Numbered from the stretch's first letter, positions 32,127 to 42,181 are shown. The stretch: DNA of 46,734 nt from an uncultured Clostridia bacterium (GCA_947631975.1 CANRNM010000003.1:1-46734); one strand, 5' to 3'. Translations and numbers: made by a program. The notes: generated from the letters alone by a model not told the origin.

Positions 32127-33557
32127 ATGAAAAACGAATACGAAAGCCCCCTCAATTCCAGATATGCAAGCGAAGAAATGAAAGCCATATTTTCGCCCGA
32201 CATGAAGTTTCGGACATGGCGCAGGCTGTGGATAGCGCTTGCCGAAGCCGAGAAGGAGCTGGGGCTTGACATAACACAGGAACAGATAGACGAGCTTAAG
32301 GCTCATAAGGACGATATAAACTACGAGGAAGCGCAGGAGAGAGAAAAAATAGTGCGCCACGACGTAATGTCGCATGTGTACGCCTACGGTCTGCAATGCC
32401 CCAAGGCTAAGGGCATAATCCACTTAGGCGCCACAAGCTGCTATGTCGGCGACAACACGGATGTTATAATAATGGTGGAAGCCATGAAGCTCATACGCGC
32501 GAAGGTGCTTTCGGTCATAAATAAGCTCTCTGCCTTCGCCATGAAATATAAGGATATGCCAACTCTCGGCTTCACTCATTTCCAGGCGGCGCAGACCACT
32601 ACCGTCGGCAAGAGAGCCTGCCTCTGGATACAGGACCTTATGATGGATCTGGAGCAGATAGACTTTGTGCTCTCAAACGCAAAGCTCTTGGGCTCAAAGG
32701 GAACAACGGGCACACAGGCTTCGTTTATGGAGCTCTTCGAGGGCGACACGGACAAGGTGAAAAGGCTCGACCTTATGATAGCCGAAAAGCTCGGCTACAG
32801 CGGTGTGTTTGCTGTCAGCGGTCAGACCTATACCAGAAAGCTGGATTCCATATTCTTAAATGTGCTCAGCGGTATAGCACAGAGCTGCACCAAGTTTTCA
32901 AACGATATGCGCCTTTTGCAGCACCTTAAGGAAATGGAGGAGCCCTTCGAGAAAAATCAGATAGGTTCTTCCGCCATGGCTTACAAGAGAAATCCCATGA
33001 GAAGCGAGAGAATAGCCTCTCTTGCAAGATATATCATGACCGACGCCCTCAATCCTGCGATCACGGCTTCGGCGCAGTGGTTCGAGAGGACGCTTGACGA
33101 CAGCGCAAACAAGCGTATAGCAATACCCGAGGCTTTCCTCGCCTGCGACGCTATACTCAATATATATTTGAATGTTGCGGGCGGACTTGTGGTCTATCCC
33201 AAGGTCATAGAGCGCAGGCTTATGGAGGAGCTTCCCTTCATGGCTACCGAGAATATAATGATGGACGCCGTTAAAAGAGGCGGCGACAGGCAGGAGCTCC
33301 ACGAGAGGATAAGAGAGCTCTCCATGGAGGCGGCAGCCGTTGTGAAGCAGGAGGGCGGAAAGAACGACCTTATGGAGAGGATAGCCAAGGAGCCCATGTT
33401 CGGCATGAGCCTTGAGGACCTTTACAAGGTGCTGGAGCCCAAGAACTTTGTGGGCAGGGCGCCTCAGCAGGTAGAGGAATATATCACGGAGCAGGTACAG
33501 CCTGTTCTGGACAAGAATAAGCAGAGCCTCATAGGCGATGCCGAATTGACTGTCTAA
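32127..33557 (+). CDS. purB: Adenylosuccinate lyase
   Basis: The 476-residue fumarase-superfamily lyase acts twice: it splits SAICAR to AICAR, and adenylosuccinate to AMP. The signature loop GSSAMAYKRNPMRSERI (about 289-305) carries the catalytic serine. The histidine motifs HLGATS and GFTHFQAAQ are present. It follows purF by 16 bases with a GGAGG site. Both of its substrates are supplied by enzymes in this operon (purC and purA). Confidence 0.95.
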   Translation: MKNEYESPLNSRYASEEMKAIFSPDMKFRTWRRLWIALAEAEKELGLDITQEQIDELKAHKDDINYEEAQEREKIVRHDVMSHVYAYGLQCPKAKGIIHLGATSCYVGDNTDVIIMVEAMKLIRAKVLSVINKLSAFAMKYKDMPTLGFTHFQAAQTTTVGKRACLWIQDLMMDLEQIDFVLSNAKLLGSKGTTGTQASFMELFEGDTDKVKRLDLMIAEKLGYSGVFAVSGQTYTRKLDSIFLNVLSGIAQSCTKFSNDMRLLQHLKEMEEPFEKNQIGSSAMAYKRNPMRSERIASLARYIMTDALNPAITASAQWFERTLDDSANKRIAIPEAFLACDAILNIYLNVAGGLVVYPKVIERRLMEELPFMATENIMMDAVKRGGDRQELHERIRELSMEAAAVVKQEGGKNDLMERIAKEPMFGMSLEDLYKVLEPKNFVGRAPQQVEEYITEQVQPVLDKNKQSLIGDAELTV

Positions 33558-33571
33558 AGGGAGGTTTTTAT

Positions 33572-34843
33572 ATGATAAGAGCTATTGTGGGCGCCAACTG
33601 GGGCGACGAGGGCAAGGGCAAGATAACGGATATGTGCGCGGACAGCTCCGATATAGTTGTGAGATTTCAGGGCGGAGCCAACGCGGGACACACCATCATA
33701 AACGACAAGGGACGCTTTGCCCTGCATCAGCTTCCCAGCGGTGTTTTTCACGAGCATATAACAAATGTCATAGCAAACGGCGTTGCGCTCAATGTCGCCT
33801 CGCTCAAGGAGGAAATAAAACAGCTCACCGACGCGGGAATCAAATTCAATCTTCTCATAAGCGACAAGGCGCAGGTGCTCATGCCTCACCATGTGCTCAT
33901 GGACGTATACGAGGAGGAAAGACTGGGCGACAAGAAATTCGGCTCCACAAAGAGCGGTATTGCGCCCTTCTTTGCCGATAAGTATTCCAAGACGGGCGTG
34001 CAGGTGTGGGAGCTCTACGACGAGGAGTTTCTGCTCGAAAAGCTTAAGACAATGTATGAAAAGGTGAATATACAGTTCAAGTACCTCTATGACAAGGAGC
34101 CCGTGGACTATATGGAGGTATTCGATATATTGAAGGGCTATGCAAAGTTTATAAAGCCCCATGTCGCAGACACCTCAAAGTTTTTGAGGAATGCAATAAA
34201 GGAGGGCAAAAATATACTTCTCGAGGGTCAGCTCGGCTCTCTCAAGGATACCGACCACGGAATCTATCCCTATGTTACAAGCTCCTCCACTCTTGCGGGC
34301 TATTCCGCAGTCGGCGCAGGCATACCGCCCTATGAGATAAAGAACATAACCGTTATAACGAAGGCTTATTCCTCGGCTGTGGGCGCAGGTCCTTTTGTAA
34401 CGGAGCTTTTCGGCGATGAAGCCGACGAGCTTAGGAGAAGGGGCGGCGACAAGGGCGAATTCGGCGCCACTACGGGCAGACCCAGGAGAGTGGGTTATTT
34501 TGACGCCGTTGCCACACGCTACGGCTGTGAGATACAGGGCGCAACGGAGGTTTGCATGACCTGCCTTGACGTGCTCAGCTATATGGATACCCTCCATATC
34601 TGCACGGGCTACGAATACGAGGGCAAGGTATACAAGGACTTCCTCACCACCGATAAGCTCTATAAATCAAAGCCCGTATATGAAACTCTCCCCGGCTGGA
34701 AAAGCGACATAAGGGGCATAAAGAGCTATGACGAGCTCCCGAAAGAGGCCAAGGCTTATGTGGAATTTATTGAAAAGGAGCTGGGCGTGAAAATATCTAT
34801 GGTCAGCAACGGACCCAAGAGAGAGGAAATATTATATAGATAA
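33572..34843 (+). CDS. purA: Adenylosuccinate synthetase
   Basis: The 423-residue GTP-dependent enzyme joins IMP and aspartate. The N-terminal nucleotide loop is ANWGDEGKGKITD, where most family members have QWGDEGKGK. The catalytic histidine is in GGANAGHTI, and RRGGDKGEFGATTGRPRR is the C-terminal nucleotide/aspartate region. It is last in the pur operon and 14 bases after purB. No clear terminator separates it from the glnA promoter. Confidence 0.95.
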   Translation: MIRAIVGANWGDEGKGKITDMCADSSDIVVRFQGGANAGHTIINDKGRFALHQLPSGVFHEHITNVIANGVALNVASLKEEIKQLTDAGIKFNLLISDKAQVLMPHHVLMDVYEEERLGDKKFGSTKSGIAPFFADKYSKTGVQVWELYDEEFLLEKLKTMYEKVNIQFKYLYDKEPVDYMEVFDILKGYAKFIKPHVADTSKFLRNAIKEGKNILLEGQLGSLKDTDHGIYPYVTSSSTLAGYSAVGAGIPPYEIKNITVITKAYSSAVGAGPFVTELFGDEADELRRRGGDKGEFGATTGRPRRVGYFDAVATRYGCEIQGATEVCMTCLDVLSYMDTLHICTGYEYEGKVYKDFLTTDKLYKSKPVYETLPGWKSDIRGIKSYDELPKEAKAYVEFIEKELGVKISMVSNGPKREEILYR

Positions 34844-34918
34844 ATTGCACAAAATTAAAATCAAAAGTCGGCATAATTATACAGATTAAATAAAAAAAGG
34901 CAAAATTCAATTTTGTTG

Positions 34919-34947
34919 TTGACATTTTAAATTTATGTGAGTATAAT
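34919..34947 (+). promoter_or_regulatory. glnA promoter (consensus)
   Basis: A perfect TTGACA, 17-base spacer and TATAAT, the closest match to the sigma-A consensus in the window. A CAAAATT/AATTTTG inverted repeat sits just upstream (34901-34915). Confidence 0.8.
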
Positions 34948-34961
34948 AATTTACATAACAA

Positions 34962-35003
34962 GGGTGTTTGGATACTGTGTATCCAAGCACCCGTTTTGTT
35001 TTT
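34962..35003 (+). promoter_or_regulatory. Terminator-like hairpin in the glnA leader (candidate attenuator)
   Basis: A 14-bp stem, GGGTGTTTGGATAC with GTATCCAAGCACCC (one G-T pair), has a TGT loop and is followed by GTTTTGTTTTT. It begins within 10-15 nt of the transcription start. A second hairpin (GCGGG/CCCGC) follows before the GGAAGGAG site. The form suggests early termination that must be overcome. It does not show the paired hexaloops of ANTAR targets. Confidence 0.55.
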
Positions 35004-35071
35004 GCAAAAGCAAAAGCGGGCAATACCCGCCGAAAATTTCTAAGTTTTTTAAATCGGAAGGAGACTTTAAA

Positions 35072-36406
35072 ATGGCTAAGTACACAAAGGAACAGATCAT
35101 TAAGATTTGTGATGAAAACGATGTTGAGTTTATAAGACTTCAGTTTATCGACGTTCTGGGCATACCCAAGAATGTTGCCGTTACTCGCTCACAGCTTGAA
35201 AAGGTGCTTGAGGACGGTATGATGTTCGACGGTTCTTCAATAGAGGGCTTCGCAAGAATAGAGGAGTCCGATATGTACTTAAGACCCGATCTTGATACAT
35301 TCGTTATTTACCCCTGGAGACCCCAGAAGGGCAAGGTTGCCAGATTTATATGCGATGTTTACGACAGCAAGAACGAGGTGCCTTTTGAGGGCGACCCCAG
35401 AGGAATTCTTAAAAGACAGATGGCGGAGGCTGAAAAGCTCGGCTATACATTCAATGTAGGTAATGAGTGCGAGTTCTTCTTATTCAAGACGGACGACGAC
35501 GGAAGACCTACTACCGATACAAACGACGAGGCAGGCTACTTCGACCTTGACCCCGTAGACCTCGGCACGGACGCAAGAAGGGATATCTGCCTTACGCTCG
35601 AGGCAATGGGCTATGAGATCGAGGCATCTCACCATGAGGTTGCAGAGGGTCAGCACGAGATAGATTTCAAGTATGCGGACGCTCTTACAACTGCCGACAA
35701 CGTTGTTACATTCAGGCTTGTAGTTAAGACTATCGCCAAGAAGTACGGTCTTCACGCTACATTCATTCCCAAGCCTATATTTGGTATAAACGGTTCGGGT
35801 ATGCACACCAATATGTCGCTTTTCAAGGACGGCAAGAACGCATTTTTCGATCCTACTACGGAGCTTCAGCTCTCCGACACCGCTTACAGCTTCATAGCAG
35901 GTGTGCTTAAGCATGTTGCGGGCATCACGGCTGTTACAAATCCCCTTGTTAACTCCTACAAGAGACTTGTACCCGGCTATGAGGCTCCCTGCTACATTGC
36001 TTGGTCTGCATCAAACAGAACGGATATCATAAGAATACCCGCTTCAAGAGGCGCAGGCACAAGAATAGAGCTTAGAAGTCCCGACCCGTCAACCAACCCA
36101 TATCTCTGCCTGGCATGCTGTCTTGCTGCAGGTCTTGACGGTATCAAGAACAACCTTCCCGCTCCCGAGAGCGTAGATGTAAACCTCTTTAGGTCTACTC
36201 AGGAGGAAAGAGACGAGCTCGGCGTAAAGAACCTTCCCGGCAACCTTTATGAGGCTCTCAGAGTTATGGAGGAGGACGGACTTGTTAAGGAGGTTCTCGG
36301 AAAGCACGCTTATAAGGCGTTCTATAAGTCAAAGATGGCTGAATGGGATTCGTTCAGAATGTTCGTAAGCCAGTGGGAGATAGATAATTATTTGAGCGTA
36401 TATTGA
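35072..36406 (+). CDS. glnA: Glutamine synthetase type I
   Basis: The 444-residue enzyme makes glutamine from glutamate, ammonia and ATP and forms a dodecamer. It has [17 protein letters not shown], the metal and ammonia motifs [11 protein letters not shown] and [13 protein letters not shown], and the ATP motif [12 protein letters not shown]. The length, and the lack of the adenylylation loop seen in enteric enzymes, place it in the GSI-alpha group. The start at 35072 follows GGAAGGAG; longer in-frame translation upstream would run through the leader hairpin. Confidence 0.96.
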   Translation: MAKYTKEQIIKICDENDVEFIRLQFIDVLGIPKNVAVTRSQLEKVLEDGMMFDGSSIEGFARIEESDMYLRPDLDTFVIYPWRPQKGKVARFICDVYDSKNEVPFEGDPRGILKRQMAEAEKLGYTFNVGNECEFFLFKTDDDGRPTTDTNDEAGYFDLDPVDLGTDARRDICLTLEAMGYEIEASHHEVAEGQHEIDFKYADALTTADNVVTFRLVVKTIAKKYGLHATFIPKPIFGINGSGMHTNMSLFKDGKNAFFDPTTELQLSDTAYSFIAGVLKHVAGITAVTNPLVNSYKRLVPGYEAPCYIAWSASNRTDIIRIPASRGAGTRIELRSPDPSTNPYLCLACCLAAGLDGIKNNLPAPESVDVNLFRSTQEERDELGVKNLPGNLYEALRVMEEDGLVKEVLGKHAYKAFYKSKMAEWDSFRMFVSQWEIDNYLSVY

Positions 36407-36434
36407 TGCTATGTCAATATACTTTATATAGAAG

Positions 36435-36460
36435 AAGAGGCTGGAAACAGCCTCTTTTTT
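36435..36460 (+). terminator. glnA terminator
   Basis: AAGAGGCTG and CAGCCTCTT pair around GAAA, followed by TTTT, 28 bases after the stop. Confidence 0.9.
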
Positions 36461-36542
36461 ATATTAACTTCTTTAATTTTAAAGAAGTAAGAAATTTTTA
36501 TTTTATTTTCAAAACCAATAAAATATATTTTTCATTTATCAT

Positions 36543-37313
36543 TCATCTTAACCCGCTCACAAACGCCTTCACCTTTTCTATATCGCAGTCGGTTTCGGCT
36601 ATTTTTCTTATTATGGCGGAGCCTATTATACAGCCGTCGGCGAACTCGTCGAATTTATCCACATCGGCTTTGCAGGATATGCCGAAGCCAATGCAGGCGG
36701 GGGTGTCCGTGTTTTTCTTCACTTCCTTCACGAAGCCCTCCACTCTGGAGTCAAATTCCTTTCTCTCGCCCGTAACGCCCATGGACGAAACGCAGTAAAC
36801 AAAGCCCTTTGCGTCCTTCACAAGTGTGGGTATCCTATCGCCCGATGTAAGCCCCACAAGGGGTATCATATATATGCTTGTCTTGTCCACAAGGGGCTTG
36901 AACTCGTCATATTCCTCATAGGGAAGGTCGGGTATTATAAGTCCGTCTATGTCGGCTCTTATGCAGTTTTCCAAAAATCTCTCCCTGCCGTAGCCGAGTA
37001 TGGAGCTGTAGTACACCATTATGCAGAGGGGTATGTGGCTCCTTTTTCTGACATTTTCTATTATTCTGAAGGTGTCGTCTATCCTATAGCCGCCCTTGAA
37101 GGCTCTTAAGCCTGCCGCCTGAATGACGGGACCGTCGGCGAGGGGGTCGGAGAAGGGTATGCCCAGCTCTATTATGTCCGCGCCCGCCTCCTCAAGAGCG
37201 TAAACGAGCCTTTCGGTATTTTCGACGGAGGGATCGCCCGAGCAAATGTAGGGAATGAGCGCTTTTCTGCCCTCCGCCTTTATTTCGTTGAACCTTTTGT
37301 CTATCCTGTTCAT
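36543..37313 (-). CDS. trpA: Tryptophan synthase alpha subunit
   Basis: The 256-residue TIM barrel cleaves indole-3-glycerol phosphate to indole. The two catalytic acids are in IIELGIPFSDPLADGPVIQAA. The start at 37313 (MNRIDKRFNEI) follows an AAAGGAG site; the frame continues upstream into trpB without homology. It is the last gene of the trp operon, four bases after trpB. Confidence 0.95.
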   Translation of the reverse strand: MNRIDKRFNEIKAEGRKALIPYICSGDPSVENTERLVYALEEAGADIIELGIPFSDPLADGPVIQAAGLRAFKGGYRIDDTFRIIENVRKRSHIPLCIMVYYSSILGYGRERFLENCIRADIDGLIIPDLPYEEYDEFKPLVDKTSIYMIPLVGLTSGDRIPTLVKDAKGFVYCVSSMGVTGERKEFDSRVEGFVKEVKKNTDTPACIGFGISCKADVDKFDEFADGCIIGSAIIRKIAETDCDIEKVKAFVSGLR

Positions 37314-37317
37314 AAAA

Positions 37318-38502
37318 TTATATCTCCTTTCCAAGATACTTTGCAACGGTGTGCACGTCCTTGTCGCCTCTGCCCGAAAGACAGACAACTATAATGTCAT
37401 TCTTATCCATAGAAGGAGCGTCCTTCATTGCCTGCGCAAGAGCGTGGGAGCTTTCTATGGCGGGCATAATGCCTTCCAGCCTGCAGAGCGCCTTGAATGC
37501 CTCTATGGACTCGTCGTCCGTTATTGATGTGTATTCCACTCTGCCTATGTCGTGCAGATAGGCGTGCTCGGGACCTACGCCCGGATAGTCCAAGCCTGCG
37601 CTTATAGAATAAGCCGTCTTTATCTGTCCGTCCTCGTCCTGGAGGAGATAAGTCTTCATGCCGTGCAGTACGCCCACCTTTGAATTGGGCGAAAATGCCG
37701 CCGCGTGCTCGCCCGTTTCAAGTCCGTGGCCTGCCGCTTCTACGCCTATGAGCTTAACGCCCTCGTCGCCCACGAAGGGATAAAACATACCTATGGAGTT
37801 GGAGCCGCCGCCCACGCAGGCATAAACCTTGTCGGGAAGTCTGCCCTCGGCTTCAAGCATCTGTCTGCGGGTCTCCTCGCCTATTATCTTCTGAAATTCC
37901 CTTACCATTGTGGGATAGGGGTGGGGTCCCACGGCAGAGCCTATGATATAAAATGTGTCCTCGGCTCTTGCGACCCATGTTCTTATAGCCTCGTTTGTGG
38001 CGTCCTTGAGCGTGCCCGTGCCGCTTGAAACGGGAACTACCCTTGCGCCCAGAAGCTCCATTCTGAAAACGTTGAGCTTCTGCCTCTCTATGTCCTCAAC
38101 GCCCATGTAAACCTCGCAGTCCATGCCGAAAAGCGCAGCGACCGTAGCCGTAGCAACGCCGTGCTGACCTGCGCCCGTCTCGGCTATGACCTTTGTCTTG
38201 CCCATTTTTTTGGCAAGAAGCGCCTGCGCGAGGGCGTTGTTTATCTTGTGCGCGCCCGTGTGATTGAGGTCCTCCCTCTTTAAATATATCTTGGCTCCGC
38301 CGAGCTCCTCTGTGAGCCTTTCGGCAAAGTAAAGAGACGAGGGTCTGCCGACATACTGCTTCATGTAGTACATGTAGTCGTTTTTGAATTCGTCCGTGGA
38401 GCAGTATTCCTCAAACTCCTTTTCAAGCACCTTCAAAACGCTCATAAGAGTTTCCGGCACAAACTGACCGCCGTAAATTCCGAAGTCCTTTTTAATTTCC
38501 AT
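37318..38502 (-). CDS. trpB: Tryptophan synthase beta subunit
   Basis: The 394-residue PLP enzyme joins indole and serine. The PLP lysine is in [14 protein letters not shown], the substrate glutamate region is in [14 protein letters not shown], and the phosphate loop is [12 protein letters not shown]. It is of the standard TrpB1 type, which works with TrpA. It overlaps the end of trpF by 11 bases. Confidence 0.96.
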   Translation of the reverse strand: MEIKKDFGIYGGQFVPETLMSVLKVLEKEFEEYCSTDEFKNDYMYYMKQYVGRPSSLYFAERLTEELGGAKIYLKREDLNHTGAHKINNALAQALLAKKMGKTKVIAETGAGQHGVATATVAALFGMDCEVYMGVEDIERQKLNVFRMELLGARVVPVSSGTGTLKDATNEAIRTWVARAEDTFYIIGSAVGPHPYPTMVREFQKIIGEETRRQMLEAEGRLPDKVYACVGGGSNSIGMFYPFVGDEGVKLIGVEAAGHGLETGEHAAAFSPNSKVGVLHGMKTYLLQDEDGQIKTAYSISAGLDYPGVGPEHAYLHDIGRVEYTSITDDESIEAFKALCRLEGIMPAIESSHALAQAMKDAPSMDKNDIIVVCLSGRGDKDVHTVAKYLGKEI

Positions 38503-39118
38503 AGTTCTCTCCCTTTCTTACAGTGTGTATCAACTGCTTTATTTTTTCATAGCTTTTATAACCGTTCTCCTCCACGGAGGAGCTTAAGTCCACCACATTG
38601 GGCTTTACTATGCCGTATGCCCTAAGTATATTTTCATGGCTTATGCCGCCCGCAAGCACGGTGAAATATTTTCTGCTGAAGCTCTCCGCCGTCTGCCAGT
38701 CGAAGGTCCTGCCCGTGCCGCCGTATTTGTTTCCGCTGTCGGAATCGAGCACGAAGCCGTCGGCATTTGTGTAGTCCTCCGCCTTTTCAAGGGCGGAAGC
38801 GTCCTTCATGACTATCGCCTTCCAGACGGGCAGGCTTATTTTACCGCAATCGGCGTTGCTCTCGTCGGAGTGGAGCTGACAGATATCGAGCTCCGCTCTT
38901 TTGGCAAGGTCTATTATTTCGTCTATGCCGTGCTCAGCAAATACGCCCACGGTCTTTATGTCGGGTCTCAGGCGCTTTTTTATTTCGAGCACCCTTTCGG
39001 GCATCATGTTACGCCTGCTCTTTTCAAAGAACACAAAGCCCGCGTATTTTATTTCCTCAAATTCGCTTATATAGTCCGCGTCCTCGGGTCTTTGCAGACC
39101 GCATATCTTAATCGTCAT
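38492..39118 (-). CDS. trpF: Phosphoribosylanthranilate isomerase
   Basis: The 208-residue TIM barrel converts phosphoribosylanthranilate to CdRP. The catalytic cysteine is C7 in [14 protein letters not shown]. The phosphate-binding [11 protein letters not shown] and the C-terminal [14 protein letters not shown] are present. It overlaps trpC by 11 bases and trpB by 11 bases. Confidence 0.94.
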   Translation of the reverse strand: MTIKICGLQRPEDADYISEFEEIKYAGFVFFEKSRRNMMPERVLEIKKRLRPDIKTVGVFAEHGIDEIIDLAKRAELDICQLHSDESNADCGKISLPVWKAIVMKDASALEKAEDYTNADGFVLDSDSGNKYGGTGRTFDWQTAESFSRKYFTVLAGGISHENILRAYGIVKPNVVDLSSSVEENGYKSYEKIKQLIHTVRKGENYGN

Positions 39119-39884
39119 ACGCTTTTCTGAACTCCATTGCTTTTTGGCGTATATCGGGGCATTTCATGAAGCTTTCGCCCACCAGGATACCGTCGATATC
39201 CGCCTGTTTGAGTATCCTCACATCCTCGGCGGTGTGTATGGAGCTTTCGCTTAGCACGACCTTGTCCTTGGGTATTCTCTCCCGCAGTCTTACGGTAGTG
39301 TATATATCCTCGCTGAAATCCAGCAGATTGCGGTTGTTTATGCCTATTATCTCCGCTCCAGCCTCGAGCGCAGTTTCTATCTCCGCCTCGTTGTGAGTTT
39401 CCACAAGAGGCTCCAAGCCTGCGCCCCTTGCGATGTCTATATATTCCTTAAGCCTTAATGCGCTGTCAAAAAGCGCCGTTATGAGGAGCACGGAGGACGC
39501 GCCCAGCTCTCTCGCCTCGAATATCTGCATTGCGCTTATAACGAAGTCCTTTCTCAAGAGGGGAAGCGGTATGCTTTTGTGTATGTCGCTGAGATATTCG
39601 GGCTTGCCCATGAAGAATTTTTCCTCCGTGAGCACGGATATGGCGTCTACTGCTCCCTCGTATTCCCCGGCTATGGCAACGGGGTCGAAATCGGGGCGAA
39701 TGAGTCCCCTTGAGGGCGAAGCCTTCTTGACCTCGCCTATTATGGAAAGACCCTTCCTTTTCATTGCCGCCTTGAAATCGGCAACGGGGCTTTCCATGGC
39801 TTTGCAAAGCCTCTTTACATCAAAGCTGTAGCTGTGCCTTTCAAGATATTTTTTCTTTTCAGCCGTTATGTCGTCGAGTATCAT
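39108..39884 (-). CDS. trpC: Indole-3-glycerol phosphate synthase
   Basis: The 258-residue TIM barrel closes the indole ring of CdRP. The catalytic lysine motif is IGEVKKASPSRGLIRPDFDP, with LLRKDFVIS, GINNRNLLDF and SESSIHTAEDV. It starts one base after the trpG stop, so the usual trpD position between trpG and trpC is empty. Confidence 0.95.
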   Translation of the reverse strand: MILDDITAEKKKYLERHSYSFDVKRLCKAMESPVADFKAAMKRKGLSIIGEVKKASPSRGLIRPDFDPVAIAGEYEGAVDAISVLTEEKFFMGKPEYLSDIHKSIPLPLLRKDFVISAMQIFEARELGASSVLLITALFDSALRLKEYIDIARGAGLEPLVETHNEAEIETALEAGAEIIGINNRNLLDFSEDIYTTVRLRERIPKDKVVLSESSIHTAEDVRILKQADIDGILVGESFMKCPDIRQKAMEFRKAYDD

Positions 39885-39885
39885 A

Positions 39886-40452
39886 TCAAAGCTTTCCTTT
39901 CACAAAGTTTTCAACTATCCTCATGCCCTCGGGGGTGTTTATGCTCTCGGGGTGGAACTGGAGTCCTATAACATCGTAGTCCTTATGCTTTATTGCCATT
40001 ATTTCGCCGTCGGAGACAGCCAGCACCTTGAGGCAAGGCGGGAGGGTTTCAGCCTGTACGGAGAGCGAATGATATCTTGCCACCTGCATGGGGCTTGAAA
40101 TGCCCTCGAATATGCCTCTGCCGTCGTGCTCCATGAAGGAATACTTGCCGTGGCAGAGCTCCTTTGCGTTTGTTACCACTCCGCCGTAAGCCACGGCTAT
40201 TGACTGATGACCGAGGCACACGCCCAGAAGCGGTATTTTTCCGCCTACCGTTTTTATTATCTCAATGCAGTTGCCCGCCTCCTCGGGGGTCTTGGGTCCC
40301 GGGGATATGACAACTCTGTCGGGCGACATTTCAAGTATATCCTTGCCCGTTATGCTGTCGTTTCTGTATACCCTTATATCGCTGTCGAACTCGCCGAGAT
40401 ATTGATAGAGATTGTATGTAAAGCTGTCGTAATTGTCCACCAGAACTATCAT
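39886..40452 (-). CDS. trpG: Anthranilate synthase glutaminase component
   Basis: The 188-residue class I glutamine amidotransferase supplies ammonia to TrpE. The nucleophile cysteine is in LLGVCLGHQSIAVAYGG, and the His-Glu pair is in LQFHPESINTPEG. There is no C-terminal phosphoribosyltransferase domain, so it is not a TrpG-TrpD fusion. It may also serve folate synthesis, as in Bacillus. It overlaps the trpE stop by one base (TAATG). Confidence 0.94.
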   Translation of the reverse strand: MIVLVDNYDSFTYNLYQYLGEFDSDIRVYRNDSITGKDILEMSPDRVVISPGPKTPEEAGNCIEIIKTVGGKIPLLGVCLGHQSIAVAYGGVVTNAKELCHGKYSFMEHDGRGIFEGISSPMQVARYHSLSVQAETLPPCLKVLAVSDGEIMAIKHKDYDVIGLQFHPESINTPEGMRIVENFVKGKL

Positions 40453-41834
40453 TATACCTCGCCTCCTATCGTCTTGACAAGAGCACGCACCTTGTTGTGG
40501 CTCTCCTCATATTCCATTTCGGGCACGGAATCGGCAACTATGCCCGCGCCCGCCTGCATATAGACTTTTTTGTCCTTTATTATCATAGTCCTTATGGCAA
40601 TGCAGGTGTCCATATTTCCGTTGAAGTCAAAATATCCCACCGCTCCGCCGTAAAGCCCTCTTTTTTCCTCCTCGAGCTCCTCTATTATCTCCATAGCCCT
40701 TATCTTGGGCGCGCCCGAAAGCGTGCCTGCGGGAAGGAAGGTGGAAAGCACGTCGAAGCTGTCCTTATCCGCCTTTTTGGTACCCTCCACGAGGGAAACA
40801 AGGTGCATAACATGGGAGTAATAGTGCACCTGCATAAATTCGTCCAGATGTACGCTGCCTATCTCGGCTATGCGCCCCATGTCGTTGCGGGCAAGGTCAA
40901 CGAGCATTGTGTGCTCCGCCCTCTCCTTGGGGTCGTCCAAAAGCCCCTTGGCTATCTCTATGTCCTCGTTGGGCGTCCTGCCCCTCTTTCTTGTGCCTGC
41001 TATGGGACAGGTGCGCACCTTGTCGCCCTTTACCTCCACGAGCATTTCGGGCGACGAGCCCGCAACATGGTATGTGCCGAAGTTAAAGTAGAAAAGATAG
41101 GGCGAGGGATTTATCGCCCTAAGCCTTCTGTATAGGTCTATGGGCTTGTCGTCCGTTTCGGCTGTGAGCCTCTGCGAGAGCACCACCTGGAAAATATCAC
41201 CGTCGTATATGTATTTCTTGGCTTTTTTAACTATGCCCTCGTATTTTTCCTTAGTCATGTTAGATGTGAACTTTATGGGCGAGGGCTCCTTTATCTCGTA
41301 GCGTTCCTGAGGAACGGAGGACATTACCTCCCTTTCCATTCTGTCGAGCACGGGTTTTGCGTCCGCCTCGTTTTCCGCAAGAGCGACTATTTTTATTCTG
41401 TCGTGAAGGTGGTCGTAAATTATAAATTCGTCAAACGCCATGAAGTGTACCGTGGGCGTATCGACTATTTCGGGGTTTTCATCGGGCAGCTTTTCGTACT
41501 GCCTTATTATGTCGTAGCTCATGGCGCCCAAGAGTCCGCCCGTGAACGGCAGGTCGTGCTCGTCGGTTACGCTGAAGCTCTTTAAAAAGCTCCTCACATT
41601 GTCCAAAAGCCTGCCCTTGAGCTCTGTTTTTTTGCCTCTTTCTTCTATTATAAGGCTGTCGTTTCCGCTGAGCACCGCCATGGGGTTCTTGCCCATTATG
41701 GAAAAGTTGGTCTTGCCCTCGCCGCGGCTCTCCAGCAGGAAGCCGAGCGCGTCTCCGACATACTTGTAAAAAATGGTTATGGGGGTCTCGGTGTCGCCCG
41801 AAAATTCCCGCACAAAGGTCTTCAATTTTTTCAT
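40452..41834 (-). CDS. trpE: Anthranilate synthase component I
   Basis: The 460-residue chorismate-binding enzyme has the tryptophan feedback site LLESRGEGKTNFS, which marks TrpE rather than PabB. The C-terminal catalytic block is GDIFQVVLSQRL, then FLPAGTLSGAPKIRAMEII. The start at 41834 was chosen because an AAGGAG site lies nine bases before it; two upstream in-frame ATGs are worse placed. It is the first gene of the operon, behind the tryptophan T-box. Confidence 0.95.
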   Translation of the reverse strand: MKKLKTFVREFSGDTETPITIFYKYVGDALGFLLESRGEGKTNFSIMGKNPMAVLSGNDSLIIEERGKKTELKGRLLDNVRSFLKSFSVTDEHDLPFTGGLLGAMSYDIIRQYEKLPDENPEIVDTPTVHFMAFDEFIIYDHLHDRIKIVALAENEADAKPVLDRMEREVMSSVPQERYEIKEPSPIKFTSNMTKEKYEGIVKKAKKYIYDGDIFQVVLSQRLTAETDDKPIDLYRRLRAINPSPYLFYFNFGTYHVAGSSPEMLVEVKGDKVRTCPIAGTRKRGRTPNEDIEIAKGLLDDPKERAEHTMLVDLARNDMGRIAEIGSVHLDEFMQVHYYSHVMHLVSLVEGTKKADKDSFDVLSTFLPAGTLSGAPKIRAMEIIEELEEEKRGLYGGAVGYFDFNGNMDTCIAIRTMIIKDKKVYMQAGAGIVADSVPEMEYEESHNKVRALVKTIGGEV

Positions 41835-41896
41835 TTTTTTCATTCTCCTTTTCAATGACTTATTTAATTTCAAGCGGTCGAAGATGAAACTAGGTC

Positions 41897-42125
41897 AAAA
41901 AAAGACCTTGCCCGAGTTGGACAAGGTCGAAAATACGCCTTAATAAAGCCACCAATCCCGTATACCTACATATACTGTCTCTGTAACGGGAGAACCCGCT
42001 GCAAGCTAATAAGCCAAAACGCCGTTCGCCGCAGGTCTCATAAGTCCATTCGTCTGAAACCTCCGCACTGACTTGCACCCTCCGTCAGCTCTCTGTAGCC
42101 TCGGTCAAAGATTACTACTCTTAAT
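41897..42125 (-). promoter_or_regulatory. T-box (trpE leader): Tryptophan T-box riboswitch
   Basis: The leader has the stem I signature AGAGAGCTGACGG followed by GGGTGCAAGTCAGTGC (about 42064-42094). The specifier codon is TGG (42046-42048, in GAATGGACTTATGAG). A T-box bulge with TGGC (41948-41951) matches a tRNA-Trp ending GCCA. The final terminator is GACCTTG...CAAGGTC plus seven T (41897-41929). Uncharged tRNA-Trp would favour the antiterminator and turn on trpEGCFBA. Confidence 0.93.
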
Positions 42126-42152
42126 CATCGACATTCATTTGAAATTAAACAT

Positions 42153-42181
42153 AGTATAGCACAATTAAGCTGCTTTGTAAA
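42153..42181 (-). promoter_or_regulatory. trp operon promoter
   Basis: TTTACA, a 17-base spacer and an extended -10 (TGCTATACT) lie just upstream of the T-box. Confidence 0.7.
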
